Notes: generated from the letters alone by a model not told the origin. DNA of 64,000 nucleotides from JAJDAT01 sp964570665 (GCA_964570665.1 CAZMZH010000006.1:166539-230538), one strand, 5' to 3'. Positions 8,510 to 18,284 are shown, counted from the first letter of the stretch. Made by a program: numbers and translations.

Positions 8510-10345
8510 ATGGAACTTCCGCCAAACGCAACTGAAGTAGAGCTAGCTTTAAATGACGCTATTCAACCAAGAGTCGACTTAAAGCCAGGAATCAATGAAA
8601 TTCGAGGATTAAAACTCGAGGCTCCTGATAACTTCTTACCTTTCCTAATCTGGGAATATGGACTAGGAGAAATACTTTATTTTCTGGAAGATCCTCGCCA
8701 AGCTATCAAAGAAGGAATCAAATGGCAACGACTTCGGGGAACGGAAGCAGGGTTACGCTTAGCTCTCTCCTGGATTGGAATGGAAGGATCCTATACTGAG
8801 GAAGAAGGCCCGGGAGCACATTTTGCCGAATTTCAATTAGACTCTGGCAACGTACCCAAAAATGAAACAAACTTAATCGGACTACTAAAGCTGGCAAAAC
8901 TTTCAATTCCCGCTAGAAGTCACCTTAGCCGAATTTTTCATAAATACGATATCCGTCGTCATATTCTAAACGATAGCGACTATGGCGCCCTACTTTCGGA
9001 TAACTCGGGAGTACACCTAGAAGGATTCCCAATTCTTTCATTTGGACGAGAATCTGCTTTTTCCGAATTAGTAATCCCTCCACAAATTATACGAGTACTT
9101 GATCGAGAGTATTCGGTTAGAGGTCATTATGAAGATAGAGCTCTTCTTGATGTTCTACTTTTAGGCGACAATCATCTCATTAATCATGAATCTGCGCATT
9201 CGCATTTGTTTACTTCCGAATGCGGTCCTTTAGAAATTGAGACTACAAAAAACATAAACGTATTTTGCAAAGCAGAAATTGTTCTGTCGGATAGCGACCC
9301 TTTAGGCTGGACTAACGCATGCTTTGCTGGTTTCTTAATAAAAGAAGAAGGAGAAGCTCTCGTTCTCGACGAAAGCGAATTGGATGATCGGTACGTTGTT
9401 ATAAAAACCTCTTTAGACGAAAGATTCGATCCAATTCGAGGGAACGAAACGGTAAATGGGTATAACCTTCAACCCATTTTTACAAAATTATCATGCCGTT
9501 TTGACCTGCTTTCACCACTTTCGAATTTTCCTATTTTATCAGAAGAAAAACCCCTTATTAACCATCCTGTCGTCAGAATACCAAACTCATCGCTTACCTT
9601 TACCGATCCATTCTACAGTGGATTACGGTATTCAGAAATGGGTTATGGTCATTTAACTCCAGAGGCATTGATAAGACCACAAGATCAAATCGTAAGAAAA
9701 TCACAAGGTGAATTATTTACTAATTTTTTAGAAAATCCATATCAAGAAGTATCTATTTCATACCGAGATCCGGTTCATTCCATTGCAATCGAAATGGACG
9801 GTCAATTTTGGACATCGGCCCAATGGCCGAGTTCCGCTTGGGAAGCGGTTGAAACCATTACGGGAAATAGTCGCCATCGCGCTCGTGCCGAAAGTATCGA
9901 AAAAATTCAAGATTTAGAATTGGCAACAAGTAGAGACAAATCAACTGCCTACCACATTCAGGATGGAGCCTCAAGCGAACTAGTAATGGTTCATGGCTTA
10001 ATTCGATCCTATTCCGTAGAGCTAGGAAGTCAACATTGGATTAACACAAGTTGGCCAAATACTCCATGGAGCCAAACCATCGTAATAGCAGGCAATAATC
10101 ATAGTCATCTTCATTCAAAATCATTAGTGAAACCGCAAGATCATCAATTAGTAACAAGTCAAAAAACGTTATTTGTTTATTTTGTTCAAGGCGGATTGGA
10201 AAAAGAACTGGTTTCAGTTCACGGCCCTATCCGTACATCTTCTCAGGAAATGGACAGTCAATTTTGGACCGATTCTAATTGGCCGGACAGTTCCTGGAAT
10301 CAAACCGAAACAATTATAGGAATGAATCATGAGCGTTCTAACTGA
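8510..10345 (+). CDS. P2 gpI-like tail protein with a large repeat-bearing C-terminal extension
   Basis: A 611-residue protein. Residues 1-165 are the phage tail protein I domain (FLPFLIWEYGLGEILYFLED ... EGIKWQRLRGTEAGLRLALS), normally the whole protein (P2 gpI about 176). The remaining 440 or so residues are an extension not found in P2. Its last part, about residues 425-611, holds three similar blocks spaced roughly 90 residues apart, each with an (M/L)xxQ(F/H)W...WPxxxW...IxGxxHxR/S pattern. These could be beta-sandwich decorations for fibre attachment or sugar binding; this is inference. The end overlaps the next gene's start by 17 bases. Confidence 0.8.
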   Translation: MELPPNATEVELALNDAIQPRVDLKPGINEIRGLKLEAPDNFLPFLIWEYGLGEILYFLEDPRQAIKEGIKWQRLRGTEAGLRLALSWIGMEGSYTEEEGPGAHFAEFQLDSGNVPKNETNLIGLLKLAKLSIPARSHLSRIFHKYDIRRHILNDSDYGALLSDNSGVHLEGFPILSFGRESAFSELVIPPQIIRVLDREYSVRGHYEDRALLDVLLLGDNHLINHESAHSHLFTSECGPLEIETTKNINVFCKAEIVLSDSDPLGWTNACFAGFLIKEEGEALVLDESELDDRYVVIKTSLDERFDPIRGNETVNGYNLQPIFTKLSCRFDLLSPLSNFPILSEEKPLINHPVVRIPNSSLTFTDPFYSGLRYSEMGYGHLTPEALIRPQDQIVRKSQGELFTNFLENPYQEVSISYRDPVHSIAIEMDGQFWTSAQWPSSAWEAVETITGNSRHRARAESIEKIQDLELATSRDKSTAYHIQDGASSELVMVHGLIRSYSVELGSQHWINTSWPNTPWSQTIVIAGNNHSHLHSKSLVKPQDHQLVTSQKTLFVYFVQGGLEKELVSVHGPIRTSSQEMDSQFWTDSNWPDSSWNQTETIIGMNHERSN

Positions 10346-10811
10346 ATCTGGGCGAATCGCAATTGCCGCGGCAATTAAAGAGCAGTCCATACATTTAGCG
10401 TGGGGTACCGGCGATGTCAACTGGGGTGATACGCCGCCCGTAGAAGACGTAACAGCTACAGTTTTGCTAGCTGAAGTAGGACGGCGGCACATATTTGAAA
10501 AAAGATTTTGTTCGCCGGACGTAAACGGTGAAATCATTGTCCCGACTGGCCGGTTTACATTTTCAAATAATCCTACAAACAACCTTTATCTATCCTTTAA
10601 GTTCGATTTCGACGATGGCTCGGATAAAGTTATCCGAGAACTTGGCGTCATCAGCGGCTCCGAGATCAAAAGCACGGTACCAGCCGGTCAAATGTACTTT
10701 TTACCGGCCGATATAGAAACAGCTGGAATTTTGTTGTTATTGGAATATACGGCTCCTATTCATAGAAACGCGGCAACGCGCGAAACGTTTGAATTCGTAA
10801 TCACCTTCTAA
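10329..10811 (+). CDS. Conserved tail/fibre-region protein
   Basis: A 160-residue protein whose opening LTESGRIAIAAAIKEQSIHL, AWGTGDVNWGDTPP resembles the N-terminal part of P2-type tail-fibre or collar proteins (the T-x-x-G-x-x-x-I-A-x-A pattern and an LAxGTG-like stretch). The rest is beta-rich. It could be a short fibre or baseplate-to-fibre connector. It overlaps the I-like gene and precedes the giant DUF4815-like protein, consistent with a fibre module. The exact family name is uncertain. Confidence 0.6.
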   Translation: MSVLTESGRIAIAAAIKEQSIHLAWGTGDVNWGDTPPVEDVTATVLLAEVGRRHIFEKRFCSPDVNGEIIVPTGRFTFSNNPTNNLYLSFKFDFDDGSDKVIRELGVISGSEIKSTVPAGQMYFLPADIETAGILLLLEYTAPIHRNAATRETFEFVITF

Positions 10812-10826
10812 CAAGTATTGGTAACA

Positions 10827-13800
10827 ATGAACGATATATATAGACGATTTAATCCCGACAGCAATTACGAAGAATTGTTATTTCGCGCAGGAAAAGGCTT
10901 GCAATCGGCGGAATTAAACGATACTCAGGCGGAAGTTCACCATCGCATTAAGGGTATTGGCGATTCCATTTTTAAAGACGGCGATATCATGTCCAACGCC
11001 GAGTGCGTTGTGATCGACCCAGGCAATTTGGGCCCAAATCAAGTCCAAGCGACATTGGCTGAGGGCACCATTTATATCCAAGGGATGGTAAGAGTTGTTC
11101 CAAATGCGGTAATTACAATTCCTAACAACGAATTAGCGGTAATTGGCGTCTATCTCGCAAGGCAAACAATTACCGAATTAGAAGACCCTAATCTGAAGGA
11201 CCCTGCAGTTGGAACTCGTAATTATCAAGAACCAGGAGCCGTTCGCACTAAGTACGATGTCGTTTGGGGAAAAGAGAACGAAGGAAATGGAGAATTTTTT
11301 CCAGTTCATAAAATTGATAACGGAGTCCTCATACAACAAGCACCTCCACCTCAATTAAACAATGTAACTCAAGCTTTAGCTAGATACGATAGAGAAAGTA
11401 ATGGCCATTATGTTGTCAATGGTATGAAAGTAGTCGCCGTTCCGGGCGAAGAGGGAAAACAAACTTTCGTAATAGAAGAGGGCAAGGCTCATGTAAACGG
11501 TTTTGAAGTGGAATTAGAAAGCAGTCTTCGAAAAATTTACGACGAAGATCCTGACTTATCCATAATTGAAAGCGAACCGCATTTATTCAGCCCGGACGAT
11601 TTGGGTAAAATGCGCGTTAATCTTACTAATGAGCCTGTCGCTTCGCTTGATAAGGTCGACATCACTAAACGGAAGACTATTTCCAGTCTAACACACGGAA
11701 CTTTTACAGGAGCTTCCGACGTCCTTCCAGATAATTCTGTCGTTCAAATAATCGAGGTAAAACAGGGCGGTACGACTTATACTAGCGGCACCGATTATAT
11801 TTTATCTGGAAACAGCGTTGATTGGTCGCCAACCGCTTCTGAACCAGCTCCCGGATCCTCTTACGAAGTTACATATGATTACCGAACAGACGGTATCGTT
11901 ACGGATGAAGACGAAACAGGTTTTACCGTATCCGACGCTGTAGATGGAACGCTAGTATTAGTCGATTATAGTTGGAAATTACCTCGTTATGACCGGATCA
12001 TTGTCAATCGCGAAGGTTTAATCTCTCGAGTAAAAGGCGTTAGTCATACTTTCCGTCCAGTGTTTCCAAACCCTCCTCAAAGCTCCTTAGCTTTGGCGGT
12101 TATCGAGCAAACTTGGATGGGATTGCCAACTGTTATAAACGATAGCGTACGCGTAGTGCCAATGTCCGATATCGAAAAGATTCGCGATAACATCTATGAC
12201 ATATACGCTTTGATCGCTTCAGAGAGATTGCGAAATAACGCTAATGCATCTGATCCAAGTTCAAAACGCGGCGTCTTTGTCGATCCTTTCTTTGACGACG
12301 ATTTAAGAGACGCTGGCGAACCTCAAAACGCAGCCATCGTTAATGGCGTTTTAACGCTTCCAATTGACCTTACTATATTGGATGCGTCAACGGGGAATAG
12401 TCCATGGACATTGGACTACGAATTGGAACCGATTTTAGAACAAAATTTAAAATCGACTCAGATGAAAATTAATCCTTATCAAGCATTTCCTCCAATTCCT
12501 GCCAGGATTACCTTGACTCCAGCCGTAGATAACTGGACACAGGTAATTACAAATTGGACCAGCGGAGGAACTCGAAGGATAACTACGAATCGGTGGGGGC
12601 ACGCAGCCTCTATTGTTGAAATGTCGCGAAGTGTAGATTCAGTTACTAGAAGCACTCAAGAAGTTGAATTTATGCGACAACGAAATGTGGATTTCTCAAT
12701 TCAAGGCTTCGGCAATGGCGAACTTCTTTTAAAAGTCGAGTTTGCCGGAGTTACGATTATTGATCGAGAAGCCGATCCAGCGATCGGCGGGGAATTTAAC
12801 GCAGATGCAAACGGCCAACTAACCGGCAATTTCACTGTACCCGCTAATATACCGTCTGGAAATGCTAATATCGATTTTTTTGGTTGGGGTGGAAGTTTTG
12901 GTTCTGCAACTTATATTAGCCGAGGAACCATTACAACTGAAGAACGACGAACCACTTTAACCATACGAACTGTCACCTTTAGCGACCCATTAGCGCAAAC
13001 CTTTGTCCTAAGAGAAGGTCGTTTTGTAGCAGGAGTGGAATTATGGTTCAAAACCTTAGGCAATATAAACAATCCGATCTACGTTCAATTACGCGAAGTG
13101 GAGAATGGAATTCCTGTTTCGGGCAGAAGCCTAGTGGAGGGTTCGATCGACGCATCTCAAATCAATTTAAACCAATGGACTCAAATTGAGTGGTCTCCGG
13201 TTTATTTAGTACCCGATCGCTCCTATTGTTTTGTAGTTTTGACAGACGATCCTGACCATGCCGTAGCAATCGCCGAACTGGGTAAGTACGATCCTGATCA
13301 TGGTTGGATCACCGAACAACCATACACTGTCGGAGTTATGCTTTCTAGTTCCAACGCAGATACATGGACTCCGCATCAAACTTTAGATCTTACCTTTAGA
13401 CTTATGGGGGCTAGTTTTATTCAAGCCTCAAAAACAGTTGTTTTAGATTCCATTCAAGCTACTAATATCAGCGACCTGTTGGCGTTAGGAGGCGCGGAAC
13501 GTCCTTCTTCAGAAGCGGATATTACGCTCGTTCTCGTAAATGACGATGGCGAAGAGTATCGATTGATTGAAGGAGAACCTTTAGCTCTTCCAGAAAGAGT
13601 CACTGGAAACTTAAGCGTTCGCGCTGAATTGAAGGGTAATCAAGTAGTTTCTCCAGTGCTTTTTCCAAATGTACTGGCTATTTTGGGTAATTTGACGGAA
13701 ATGGCAACTTACGTATCCCGAGCGATTCCAGCTCCGGAAATAGCCTCAAACGCATTAGCCAACATTAGAGTAATTTTTGAAGGCATTATCCCCGGTACCT

Positions 13801-14009
13801 CAACCGTTACCGTAGAAGCGGAAACAACTGCAGATACTTGGGTTAGCGTACCGTTTGATTCAGCCAAACAAGTAGGCGAAGGCTGGGAAGAAAGGACTCA
13901 TATTGTAAGCGGTTTGAATATTGACCAAACCCGAATTCAGCTCACATTGAGAGGCGATCCTTTATACCGGCCTCGAGTCCGCGATCTTCAAGTTATCGTT
14001 ACTGAGTAA
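10827..14009 (+). CDS. Large DUF4815-like tail fibre/baseplate protein
   Basis: A 1060-residue protein; ATG 10827 is preferred over TTG 10818. The N-terminal 250 residues (IYRRFNPDSNYEELLFRAGK, LQSAELNDTQAEVHHRIKGI, ALAEGTIYIQG-type strand) match the DUF4815 pattern of long phage tail proteins. The middle has an immunoglobulin-like or carbohydrate-binding feel (PDNSVVQIIEVKQGG, SYEVTYDYR), and the C-terminal part, residues about 720-1060, carries jelly-roll-like strands (DPLAQTFVLREGRFVAGVEL). It is probably the structural arm linking baseplate to receptor-binding tips. It is the largest gene of the island and appears intact. Confidence 0.7.
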   Translation: MNDIYRRFNPDSNYEELLFRAGKGLQSAELNDTQAEVHHRIKGIGDSIFKDGDIMSNAECVVIDPGNLGPNQVQATLAEGTIYIQGMVRVVPNAVITIPNNELAVIGVYLARQTITELEDPNLKDPAVGTRNYQEPGAVRTKYDVVWGKENEGNGEFFPVHKIDNGVLIQQAPPPQLNNVTQALARYDRESNGHYVVNGMKVVAVPGEEGKQTFVIEEGKAHVNGFEVELESSLRKIYDEDPDLSIIESEPHLFSPDDLGKMRVNLTNEPVASLDKVDITKRKTISSLTHGTFTGASDVLPDNSVVQIIEVKQGGTTYTSGTDYILSGNSVDWSPTASEPAPGSSYEVTYDYRTDGIVTDEDETGFTVSDAVDGTLVLVDYSWKLPRYDRIIVNREGLISRVKGVSHTFRPVFPNPPQSSLALAVIEQTWMGLPTVINDSVRVVPMSDIEKIRDNIYDIYALIASERLRNNANASDPSSKRGVFVDPFFDDDLRDAGEPQNAAIVNGVLTLPIDLTILDASTGNSPWTLDYELEPILEQNLKSTQMKINPYQAFPPIPARITLTPAVDNWTQVITNWTSGGTRRITTNRWGHAASIVEMSRSVDSVTRSTQEVEFMRQRNVDFSIQGFGNGELLLKVEFAGVTIIDREADPAIGGEFNADANGQLTGNFTVPANIPSGNANIDFFGWGGSFGSATYISRGTITTEERRTTLTIRTVTFSDPLAQTFVLREGRFVAGVELWFKTLGNINNPIYVQLREVENGIPVSGRSLVEGSIDASQINLNQWTQIEWSPVYLVPDRSYCFVVLTDDPDHAVAIAELGKYDPDHGWITEQPYTVGVMLSSSNADTWTPHQTLDLTFRLMGASFIQASKTVVLDSIQATNISDLLALGGAERPSSEADITLVLVNDDGEEYRLIEGEPLALPERVTGNLSVRAELKGNQVVSPVLFPNVLAILGNLTEMATYVSRAIPAPEIASNALANIRVIFEGIIPGTSTVTVEAETTADTWVSVPFDSAKQVGEGWEERTHIVSGLNIDQTRIQLTLRGDPLYRPRVRDLQVIVTE

Positions 14010-14197
14010 ATCTAGATTAATTTCAATTTAAACTGCCGCATCTTAATAGGTAATGCAAGCGATGCAACAGACTTTAGTTCTAGATAGATAGAAAAAACAT
14101 AACTTTTATACGGAATCAAAAAATAAAAAACGGTTTTAAACATGACACACGTTATAAGTTGAAGAATATTATTAACGCTTCGACCTAGCGAGGAAAC

Positions 14198-14386
14198 ATG
14201 ATCGACGAAAAAACAAAAAATCGCGAATATCCTTTGCCCCATCCAAGAAATTTAATGGAAGAAGATGTCCCTCGCATCAGACAAGCTTGGATATTAGCAG
14301 ATAAAGATATTCATCGAATAAAAATGAACTTATTTTTGGAGGAACCCAATGGCGACAACGCAACAGGTATCTGGTGGCCTAATTGA
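14198..14386 (+). CDS. Short tail-fibre-associated peptide
   Basis: A 62-residue protein with the motif EYPLPHPRNLMEEDVPRIRQ AW, a short module (P-L-P-H-P-x-N, D-V-x-R-I-R-x-A) that recurs in phage tail fibre regions. It has a GAGGAAAC ribosome site before ATG 14198 and its end overlaps the next gene by 38 bases. Probably a fibre-base oligomerisation element expressed as a separate polypeptide. The motif is what makes this a gene rather than chance. Confidence 0.6.
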   Translation: MIDEKTKNREYPLPHPRNLMEEDVPRIRQAWILADKDIHRIKMNLFLEEPNGDNATGIWWPN

Positions 14387-14666
14387 TCAGATTAACGCCC
14401 ATTTAAATAGCGCAACCCCTGAAGAACTCGTGTTTCTTGCAAAAGCTTTGCAACTAACCGTAGTGCCCTCATCGGTCCAAGAATTGATCGATCTGGTAAC
14501 GGCAGAGAAGGACTCTGGGGTTATGGCGTTAACCGATTTATCGACAAACCTAACCGCCTCTATGAACGCAATAGCCGATAGTAGAAAGGCGGATTTAGAA
14601 CAAACCGGCTTATCCGTAGATGAAATTGCAAGCATGATCTACGAACAAGATATTGGTTTTGTATAA
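14349..14666 (+). CDS. Small protein sharing the N-terminal motif of the three receptor-binding paralogues
   Basis: A 105-residue helical protein with a strong ribosome site (GGAGG) before ATG 14349. Residues 20-34 (ATPEELVFLAKALQL) resemble the motif at the same place in the three following proteins (DAKNLAYLAKSYEYL and relatives). It lacks their large C-terminal domain. It may be a stand-alone version of the N-terminal attachment helix bundle, for example a chaperone or adaptor that positions the tips. It is nine bases upstream of the first large paralogue. Confidence 0.55.
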   Translation: MATTQQVSGGLIDQINAHLNSATPEELVFLAKALQLTVVPSSVQELIDLVTAEKDSGVMALTDLSTNLTASMNAIADSRKADLEQTGLSVDEIASMIYEQDIGFV

Positions 14667-14675
14667 GGGGTAATC

Positions 14676-15824
14676 ATGGCGGAAGAAATTCAAGTTGAAA
14701 ATTTTTTACAAGCAATCGCTCAAAGTGCCGGCATTTTAGCCGATTCCAGCGACGCTAAAAACTTGGCTTACCTGGCCAAGTCGTACGAATATTTATACGG
14801 AAAAGAAGGCGCTTCTGAAAAAATCCTCGATGAAATGGTTGACCGGATTTCAGGAATTCAAACAGAATCGCAGGCGTTACGCGACGCATTGGAAAAATCT
14901 TTTTCTTTGGGGACAGAGTGGCCTGAAAAAGTAACGTCAATTACGATCGACAGCGGCGGAACAGGATATACATCTGGCCCAACAATTACTTTTTCAGGAG
15001 GCAACCCAATCCGTCCTGCCCAAGCTTTAATTACCAATTTTAATAGCGGTACTATTAACGCCATCAACATAACCGACCCAGGGGCTGGCTATCGATCAGC
15101 TCCCACGGCAACAGTAGTTGGAGACGGAACTGGAGCGACACTAACAGTCAATATCACTTCCGAAGGACATACAATTTGGGACGCATTACAGAAAAACAAA
15201 CGGCAAGCGCGATGTCCCTTTCGCTGGGCTAATTTCAGAACCCATCCTGCTTATGACGGAAGCAACAGTAACGGCGGCTGGGTAATGGCTAATAATTCGT
15301 CCATGTTTGGTGGAGTAGCGCCTTCAAGCTGGTCAGACAGTAGTTATCGAGCTACACATATGGCCTGGAACGAGGCAGAAAAAATGCGAACCATTTTTAC
15401 GCGTAAAGGTTACGCTCACGAAAACGCCATGATCTTCTCGGAGGTTTGGAATTATTATTCCGGATCGACTGATGGCATGGTTGGTTTAGCGTTTTTCCGG
15501 GTAAAAAACTTGACTAACGCCGACATAACTTGGACTCCATCTTTTTACTATACTTGCTATAACTCTCATGGGGAACGAGCTGGCATTGCCGTTAACGGAA
15601 CCGAACTATGGTCTGCTTCATCCGACGTCTCTGAATCTGCTACCGCTAGTCCAGGGTTAACAATCCCAGCCGATATTACTAGTACCATCATATTTTCGGT
15701 TACCTCTAATGCTCCCTCCAGCGAGATGCGTGGCCTGGTATTAGGGTTTTATGGCGATAGTTTAATTCTACCTGAAGGCTTGGAGTTTATCGACGATCTC
15801 GACTCAGATACTTACCCTAACTAA
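14676..15824 (+). CDS. Receptor-binding-like tail tip protein A (paralogue 1 of 3)
   Basis: A 382-residue protein. Residues 1-70 are helical with the shared motif DAKNLAYLAKSYEYL. Residues about 88-170 are an insertion unique to this copy: two glycine-rich beta repeats (ITIDSGGTGYTSGP and INITDPGAGYRSAP), typical of fibre stalks. Residues about 180-382 are the shared domain: PFRWANFRTHP, MFGGVAPSSWSDSSY, RKGYAHENAMI, ending in ILPEGLEFIDD. Order in the cluster (after the large fibre, before an assembly-chaperone-like gene) implies a distal tip that contacts the target surface. No catalytic motif is seen. I do not know a named family. Confidence 0.6.
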   Translation: MAEEIQVENFLQAIAQSAGILADSSDAKNLAYLAKSYEYLYGKEGASEKILDEMVDRISGIQTESQALRDALEKSFSLGTEWPEKVTSITIDSGGTGYTSGPTITFSGGNPIRPAQALITNFNSGTINAINITDPGAGYRSAPTATVVGDGTGATLTVNITSEGHTIWDALQKNKRQARCPFRWANFRTHPAYDGSNSNGGWVMANNSSMFGGVAPSSWSDSSYRATHMAWNEAEKMRTIFTRKGYAHENAMIFSEVWNYYSGSTDGMVGLAFFRVKNLTNADITWTPSFYYTCYNSHGERAGIAVNGTELWSASSDVSESATASPGLTIPADITSTIIFSVTSNAPSSEMRGLVLGFYGDSLILPEGLEFIDDLDSDTYPN

Positions 15825-15839
15825 TATTGGAAAAAAATT

Positions 15840-16790
15840 ATGGATTTAAACGCAAACGCTTTTTTAAACGAATTGGTCGATCGAGGAATTTCGCTAGCAT
15901 CGTCGACAAATGCGAAAGAAATAGGTTATCTAGCCATGATTTATGAACTACTCAACGGACGAGGAGCCTTAGAAAACGTTTATAAAGAACGTTCAGATAA
16001 AGAATCTTGGTTAGCTGATGAGGCGCAAACTCTCTACGATGATTTAAGTTCGCAAATCGTTTTGGGCGATGATTATCCCACAGGAAAAAACGTCTCAGAA
16101 ATCATGACCTATGAAGAGATTAAACCCAAAACTCCTTTCAAATGGGTTCGATTCCGAACTTATCCACAAGCGGGTTGGTTTTTTGCCAATGAAAATAAAT
16201 TGACTTTAGGTGTCGCTCCCTCTAGTTGGACCGATGGTAGTTATAGAGCTTATCAAATTAAATACGATCCTGAATATTTGCGCACCACATTTACCAACAA
16301 AGGGTATGCGGATAAAAATGCAATGATCGGATGCGAAATCTGGAGAAGTTATAGCTCTACCGATGGTGGAATGATCATGTCTTGGTTCCGGGTTAAAAAC
16401 AACTCTGATAGCTCTATTATTTGGCCAATTCATATGTACTTTTGCTCCTATCCTTCTTGGGGCGAATATGCCAGCGCCGCTATTCAACACGACGCAGATC
16501 TTTATGAGGATAAAACTCCTCTAGCGCTTTGGGATTACACCACCGATATTGGCGATGGGAACGCAAATTTTAATGTTTACGTATCTCCAAAACGGGAAGT
16601 AGACGGGAAAGTTTTCGACACTAGCTCTGTAATTTTCATCTCGCCCTCAGGACCGCCTTATTCCAGCGATGCATCTAGACACTCACAACTAGGTTTTTAC
16701 AATAATTGCTTGGATTTACCGGAAGGTTTGGAATACATCGACGATTACGACACTGTGGAGAGTTTTAAATACCCATCTGGACAATATTAA
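15840..16790 (+). CDS. Receptor-binding-like tail tip protein B (paralogue 2 of 3)
   Basis: A 316-residue paralogue lacking the glycine-rich insertion. The N-terminus has NAKEIGYLAMIYELL in the position of the shared helix motif. The C-terminal domain begins with PFKWVRFRTYP at about residue 99 and keeps LGVAPSSWTDGSY, NKGYADKNAMI and a DLPEGLEYIDDYD ending. It is the most divergent copy at the GVAPSSW block (TLGVAP instead of FGGVAP) and has a longer insert before the last strands (DLYEDKTPLALWDY). Its start lies 15 bases after the previous stop. Confidence 0.6.
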   Translation: MDLNANAFLNELVDRGISLASSTNAKEIGYLAMIYELLNGRGALENVYKERSDKESWLADEAQTLYDDLSSQIVLGDDYPTGKNVSEIMTYEEIKPKTPFKWVRFRTYPQAGWFFANENKLTLGVAPSSWTDGSYRAYQIKYDPEYLRTTFTNKGYADKNAMIGCEIWRSYSSTDGGMIMSWFRVKNNSDSSIIWPIHMYFCSYPSWGEYASAAIQHDADLYEDKTPLALWDYTTDIGDGNANFNVYVSPKREVDGKVFDTSSVIFISPSGPPYSSDASRHSQLGFYNNCLDLPEGLEYIDDYDTVESFKYPSGQY

Positions 16791-16823
16791 TAACCCTTCA
16801 TTCTTATTAAAGAGAGGTTACCA

Positions 16824-17699
16824 ATGGCAGATCCTTTGGTCGATGCCCTTTTACAAAAAATCAAACAACGCGGTGAAATATTAAGCCCCAGCTTAGACGC
16901 TAAGAATTTATTGTACTCTGCCAAAGCGTTTTCAAACTCCGAAGGAGTAGAAACGTATCAAAGCGTACAAGAAAAAGGCGAAGCCGAAATAAATGCATTG
17001 CGCAACAAAAAGAAAGAATTATTCGGACTTCATATGAATAATTTGGGATTTGGATCTAATTATCCCGACTTAGATATTCCCATTATGGATACGCTGGAAC
17101 AATGGGATAAACCAAAACGTCCAGTATATCGGTGGGCTCGGTTCTTGACTCATGATCAAAACACTTGGGTAATGGCCAACAATAGCGCGATGTTCGGAGG
17201 AGTAGCCCCTTCAAGTTGGGGAGACAGCAGTTATCACACAGGCCATATGAATTGGAATCCCAAATATTTAAGGACTCTTTTTAATAAAAAAGGATATTCC
17301 GGTTACAACGCTATGATTGGCGCTGATGTGCTAAGGATGGAATCCAGCTCAAATAGCCTTCACATTATGGCTTTGTTTAGAATTCGTAACACTACTTCAA
17401 ACGCCATTATGTGGCCAATTTCATTTTATTATACGGCCTATTCATCTTGGGGAAATATAGCAAGCGTAGGGTTAAACGGTTCTCAAATTTGGAGCAGTGG
17501 CTCGGAGGATACTAATTCAAGTAAAAAAGCCAAACTTTATATTTCAATCCCAGAAGACGGAACTAGCACCATCATATTTTTGTCAGCAAATGGCAGCCCC
17601 AGCACTACATTTGGTACTCAATTAGGATTATTTAACAATTGCCTGAAATTGCCCGTTGGTTTGGAGTATCGGGATGATTTAGACGCGTTACCCGTTTAA
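16824..17699 (+). CDS. Receptor-binding-like tail tip protein C (paralogue 3 of 3)
   Basis: A 291-residue paralogue, preceded by AGAGAGG as ribosome site. Helix motif: DAKNLLYSAKAFSN. Shared domain from PVYRWARFLTHD (about residue 99) with SAMFGGVAPSSWGDSSY, KKGYSGYNAMIG and KLPVGLEYRDDLD at the end. In the first block it is closer to copy A than to copy B. Three complete copies in a row, none obviously broken, suggest either a hetero-oligomeric tip or alternative specificities on one particle. Confidence 0.6.
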   Translation: MADPLVDALLQKIKQRGEILSPSLDAKNLLYSAKAFSNSEGVETYQSVQEKGEAEINALRNKKKELFGLHMNNLGFGSNYPDLDIPIMDTLEQWDKPKRPVYRWARFLTHDQNTWVMANNSAMFGGVAPSSWGDSSYHTGHMNWNPKYLRTLFNKKGYSGYNAMIGADVLRMESSSNSLHIMALFRIRNTTSNAIMWPISFYYTAYSSWGNIASVGLNGSQIWSSGSEDTNSSKKAKLYISIPEDGTSTIIFLSANGSPSTTFGTQLGLFNNCLKLPVGLEYRDDLDALPV

Positions 17700-17716
17700 C
17701 ATAAGGAGTTTAATTA

Positions 17717-18178
17717 ATGAAAATATATATCCGCTTTGACAAAAACGGAAAACAAATAGAAACAGGAAATCACCCAGAAATGCCTAAAGGAAATAATTGG
17801 AAGGAAGCTCCAACAGATTTTAGCTGGGAAAAAGTTTACGTTCTTGAAAACGAAACCCCTAGAGCTTTGACCAGCGTCGAAAAAGAAGCCATGAACTTGG
17901 AGTTGGTAAAAGCCCGAAAAATCATGAATATCAAACTTAAAGCTGGACAGGTTATCAACGGCATATCTCCTGAATGGAAGCAAAGAAATTTGTTGGCACA
18001 AGCTACCGAAGCTTTAGAAGCTGGCAACGCAATACCAGCAGAAGTAAAAGCCTTATGGGATATGACCAAGGCCATTAGAATTTTTAGCAATCAACTAGAA
18101 CAAGAAGTTATTGACGCTACAACTATGGAACAAGTGCAAAGTGTCGCTATTGAATCTTTAGAATCAGTAACCGCCTAA
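17717..18178 (+). CDS. Tail-fibre assembly/chaperone-like protein
   Basis: A 153-residue protein behind an AAGGAG ribosome site. Residues 1-55 are beta-rich (KIYIRFDKNGKQIETG, SWEKVYVLENETPRAL) and the rest helical (VINGISPEWKQRNLLAQATE, KALWDMTKAIRIFSNQLEQE). The P-x-W-K-Q-x-N stretch is common in small proteins encoded next to phage fibres, many of which serve as fibre chaperones. Position directly after the tip paralogues agrees with that role. Confidence 0.5.
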   Translation: MKIYIRFDKNGKQIETGNHPEMPKGNNWKEAPTDFSWEKVYVLENETPRALTSVEKEAMNLELVKARKIMNIKLKAGQVINGISPEWKQRNLLAQATEALEAGNAIPAEVKALWDMTKAIRIFSNQLEQEVIDATTMEQVQSVAIESLESVTA

Positions 18179-18284
18179 AGACTACTAATTTTTGAATAAG
18201 CTTAATATAAGCGAAAAGTTTCAAAAATTGCAATTAGCTTCAGCCTTTGGCCGAGCAAAACAAAACACTTTTTGGAGGATAGCA

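Noticed and set aside
14676..17699. Diversity-generating retroelement target proteins
   Set aside because: No reverse transcriptase, template repeat or A-biased variable region is visible nearby; the copies differ throughout rather than at adenines only.
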